6,386 bases of DNA, taken from Candidatus Altarchaeota archaeon (lineage in GTDB: Archaea; Altiarchaeota; Altiarchaeia; IMC4; SCGC-AAA252-I15). The notes beneath the pieces were generated by a model. That model worked only from the letters and a program-made list of their open reading frames with translations, made no database searches and had not been told where the DNA came from. The DNA lies in the NCBI GenBank assembly GCA_018815265.1, contig JAHIYG010000054.1, positions 1 through 6,386 on the forward strand. Reading direction: 5' to 3'. Made by a program: the position numbers and the translations under genes. Within the stretch, counting starts at the first letter, position 1; each line of letters opens with the position of its first letter. Positions 4,601 to 6,386 of the stretch are shown here, piece after piece.

Positions 4601-5700
4601 TTTAACTCCTCAGCCAAATCCAACGCAGACGCACATGCAGTATCCATGTCAATATACCTGTGCAAACCCAGCCGCCCGATAAAGCGCATGTTAGCTGGGA
4701 CAATATCCAGATACTTTGACACCGCCTCACCCACCCCAAAAGCAGGAACAGGATAGGTGGGAACACCCACTGAGCCAGTGTACTCCCTACAGACAACAGA
4801 GCCCGGAATGTCTTGGAAATACAGCTTCTTGAACTCAGTAGACCGGATAAAGTCAGGTTCAGGTTCAGTGTAGTTCACAACAGAATTAGGTTGAAAACCA
4901 TCGCATTCCAACTCTTCAAACTCGAACCTGCTGAAACGGTAGGGAAGGGCACCGAATTCAAAGTTGAAAAACTCGTCAATCCTCATGGAGTTAACAACCA
5001 ACACATCAGATGAGACATCATCTTTAACAGCGAGAAAGTCAACACCTAAAAAAACAGAGATGTTTGATAAATCAACCATCCGCTCAAACAATCTCGTGAA
5101 ACCATCAGAGGGTATCCCCTGATAATTTGCGTCATAGTAGAAGTCATTGCCGCCATAGCGTATCGGAAGCCGCTCAAGGACAGACCGGGGAAGCTCTTCA
5201 GGGTACAAACCCCATTGCTTTTTTGTGTAGTGCCTAATAAATGCGTTGTATAAATCCTCCCCAAACCTGGACACCACAACATCGCGGGAGTTCCTAGCCT
5301 TACCCACATCAACCTTTACAGTATCCAAAAAATCCCTGACTTCCTCTTCACTCCCAAGATTCACGCCATAAAATTTGTTTATTGTATTCCTGTTTATTGG
5401 AACAGGATAATAATCCCCACCATATTGTGCAATCACCTTGTGTTTATACGGCAGCCAGTCAGTGAACTCTGATAAAAAATTCCACACCACATCATTGTTG
5501 GTGTGGAAAACATGTGGTCCGTATTTTTGAACAAAAAAGCCGCGACCATCGACAAAGTCGAAACAGTTCCCACCTATATGGTCTCTCTTTTCTATTATGC
5601 AAACCCTCTTGCCAGGATGCTGCTCCGCATATCTCCTAGCAAAAGACAAACCTGAAAAGCCAGCCCCAACAACCAAAACATCCGCGTCATAATAGTCCAT
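4597..5700 (-). CDS. glf: UDP-galactopyranose mutase
   Basis: This FAD enzyme interconverts UDP-galactopyranose and UDP-galactofuranose, supplying Galf for surface glycans. Numbered from the ATG at 5700 it has 367 residues, the usual bacterial/archaeal length. The Rossmann FAD motif is VVGAGFSGLSFAR (10-22), with Glu37 at the end of strand two and the GGN of IGGNC at 43-45. YGPHVFHT (60-67) carries the flavin-side His. KQWGLYPEEL (161-170) holds the substrate-base Trp163, and IRYGGNDFYY (180-189) and NYQGIPSDGF (192-201) are the mobile-loop region. Arg286, in FIRSTEF, and Arg343, in RFIGRLGLHRYIDMD (339-353), are the expected diphosphate-binding arginines, with Tyr349 and Asp351. No key residue is missing. 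A GTG at 5706 would add two residues; the ATG is preferred because GGGTG (5704-5708) fits a Shine-Dalgarno for it. The gene lies between a membrane glycosyltransferase-like gene and GT2 in one operon. Confidence 0.95.
   Translation of the reverse strand: MDYYDADVLVVGAGFSGLSFARRYAEQHPGKRVCIIEKRDHIGGNCFDFVDGRGFFVQKYGPHVFHTNNDVVWNFLSEFTDWLPYKHKVIAQYGGDYYPVPINRNTINKFYGVNLGSEEEVRDFLDTVKVDVGKARNSRDVVVSRFGEDLYNAFIRHYTKKQWGLYPEELPRSVLERLPIRYGGNDFYYDANYQGIPSDGFTRLFERMVDLSNISVFLGVDFLAVKDDVSSDVLVVNSMRIDEFFNFEFGALPYRFSRFEFEELECDGFQPNSVVNYTEPEPDFIRSTEFKKLYFQDIPGSVVCREYTGSVGVPTYPVPAFGVGEAVSKYLDIVPANMRFIGRLGLHRYIDMDTACASALDLAEELK
4606..4611 (-). promoter_or_regulatory. Shine-Dalgarno deciding the GT2 GTG start
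   Basis: GAGGAG on the minus strand sits five bases before the GTG at 4600, inside the last codons of glf. It is the strongest ribosome-binding site in the window and supports a GTG start with a GTGA overlap between the two genes. Confidence 0.7.
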
Positions 5701-5707
5701 AAACACC

Positions 5708-6386
5708 CTATTTCACATAATATATCCTCAATGGTTCAAACCGGTGACTGTCCAATTCTTGGTCATACCCCCATATAAGAGTCCAGTTTCCAGGTAGTAC
5801 TGAGTGGCCTTGGTTTAGTATCCAGTTACTGCCGTAGTCCACGCCCCTTGAACCCCCCAATACCACATATGAATCATTTAAACCATACAAAAGCCATATC
5901 CTGTTCCCGCTGACAACGTCATATTGCATCCTCAAACCATTGTATTCAAAAGGCACCTGCCACATACGCTCATATGAAGTGTAAAAGTTGTATTTATCTG
6001 CCACGTTGTTGTCGCTGTAGATTCTCTTAGGCTCCAAAGACATGAGATACCCAGACGCAAAACGGACATCGTCATAGTGTGATTTGTATGTTTCAGAAAT
6101 CTCCAGACCATTAGAGGCAGAGACAAGACAATATAGCAGAAGAGATAATGCAAACACAGTCTCCAAATATCGTCTATATGAAGATTTTGATAACTTAGCC
6201 CATATGCTGGAGAGGAAAAATCCCGCAAGCAAAGACGCAGGTGGCACGAACTGGTGAGTGTATCTGAAAAAACGGGGAGAGACCATATAGGGGAGGCTCC
6301 AGTGGAGAGGATAAAACTCCAGAAAAATTAAGGATACAGAAAACCACAGAAAAACAGGCCAAACCCTACCGCGCAAATCCCGAGAC
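5708..6386 (-). CDS. C-terminal part of a multi-spanning glycosyltransferase-like membrane protein
   Basis: The frame is open to the window edge, so the N-terminus is outside. The first in-frame start-like codon is a TTG at 6376, which is unlikely to be the true start. The visible part (about 226 residues) has membrane helices near the start (WPVFLWFSVSLIFLEFY and QFVPPASLLAGFFLSSIW) and another around LETVFALSLLLYCLV, with SPRFFRYTHQFVPP between the first two. The R-x-x-R-Y pattern before the last helices is typical of GT39/ArnT-like enzymes that use lipid-linked sugars outside the membrane. About 130 polar, aromatic residues follow the last helix and are probably extracytoplasmic. The TAG stop at 5708 is 7 bases before the glf ATG, so it heads the visible part of the glf-GT2 operon. 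The family is likely but not proven, because the catalytic N-terminal acidic residues are not in the window. Confidence 0.75.
   Translation of the reverse strand, partial: SRDLRGRVWPVFLWFSVSLIFLEFYPLHWSLPYMVSPRFFRYTHQFVPPASLLAGFFLSSIWAKLSKSSYRRYLETVFALSLLLYCLVSASNGLEISETYKSHYDDVRFASGYLMSLEPKRIYSDNNVADKYNFYTSYERMWQVPFEYNGLRMQYDVVSGNRIWLLYGLNDSYVVLGGSRGVDYGSNWILNQGHSVLPGNWTLIWGYDQELDSHRFEPLRIYYVK

Noticed and set aside
4602..5312. Short frames inside glf (minus 4602-4796 and 5046-5312, plus 4813-5013)
   Set aside because: The glf frame is continuous with every expected motif, so these are shadows and not evidence of a frameshift.

Overview
The window comes from an archaeal chromosome. The evidence is a histone-fold protein, a tRNA-Cys gene with U73 and no encoded CCA, oligo-T terminator-like tracts, TATA-like boxes close to start codons, and short tightly coupled operons. 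No gene pins down the lineage. A methanogen-like euryarchaeote or a related uncultured group fits best, but this is inference. There are no transposases, phage genes or CRISPR arrays.

Layout. (1) Positions 1-1147, plus strand: the tail of a truncated gene, then a PAP2-type membrane phosphatase/transferase overlapping it by one base. (2) Positions 1202-1645, minus strand: a non-canonical histone-fold protein with an acidic N-terminal tail and a helical C-terminal extension. (3) Positions 1646-2076, without protein genes: an A/C-rich stretch, a tRNA-Cys(GCA) gene, and a cluster of six TTAATCAAAG-like motifs forming two near-perfect hairpins. (4) Positions 2077-3090, minus strand: a TPR protein, divergent from (5) positions 3163-3894, plus strand: an uncharacterised two-helix membrane-anchored protein. 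(6) Positions 3887-6386, minus strand: a surface-glycan operon. In transcription order it holds a membrane glycosyltransferase-like protein (5' end outside the window), UDP-galactopyranose mutase (glf) and a family 2 glycosyltransferase, with a short gap and a 4-base overlap between them.

How the genes fit together. UDP-galactopyranose mutase makes UDP-galactofuranose. The GT2 enzyme beside it may use a sugar nucleotide to build a lipid-linked or surface glycan, and the multi-spanning protein could transfer sugars from a lipid carrier outside the membrane. The PAP2 enzyme at the other end could act on lipid phosphates or phospholipid head groups, which would suit the same envelope theme. The histone, tRNA, TPR and two-helix genes between them look like ordinary chromosomal genes.

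Most worth a second look: the histone-fold protein with both tails and a changed DNA-contact loop; the inverted-repeat cluster between the tRNA and the TPR gene; and a striking base asymmetry in which the plus strand is A/C-rich over long stretches whichever strand is coding, broken by sharp G/T-rich patches, some of which change inside a gene.
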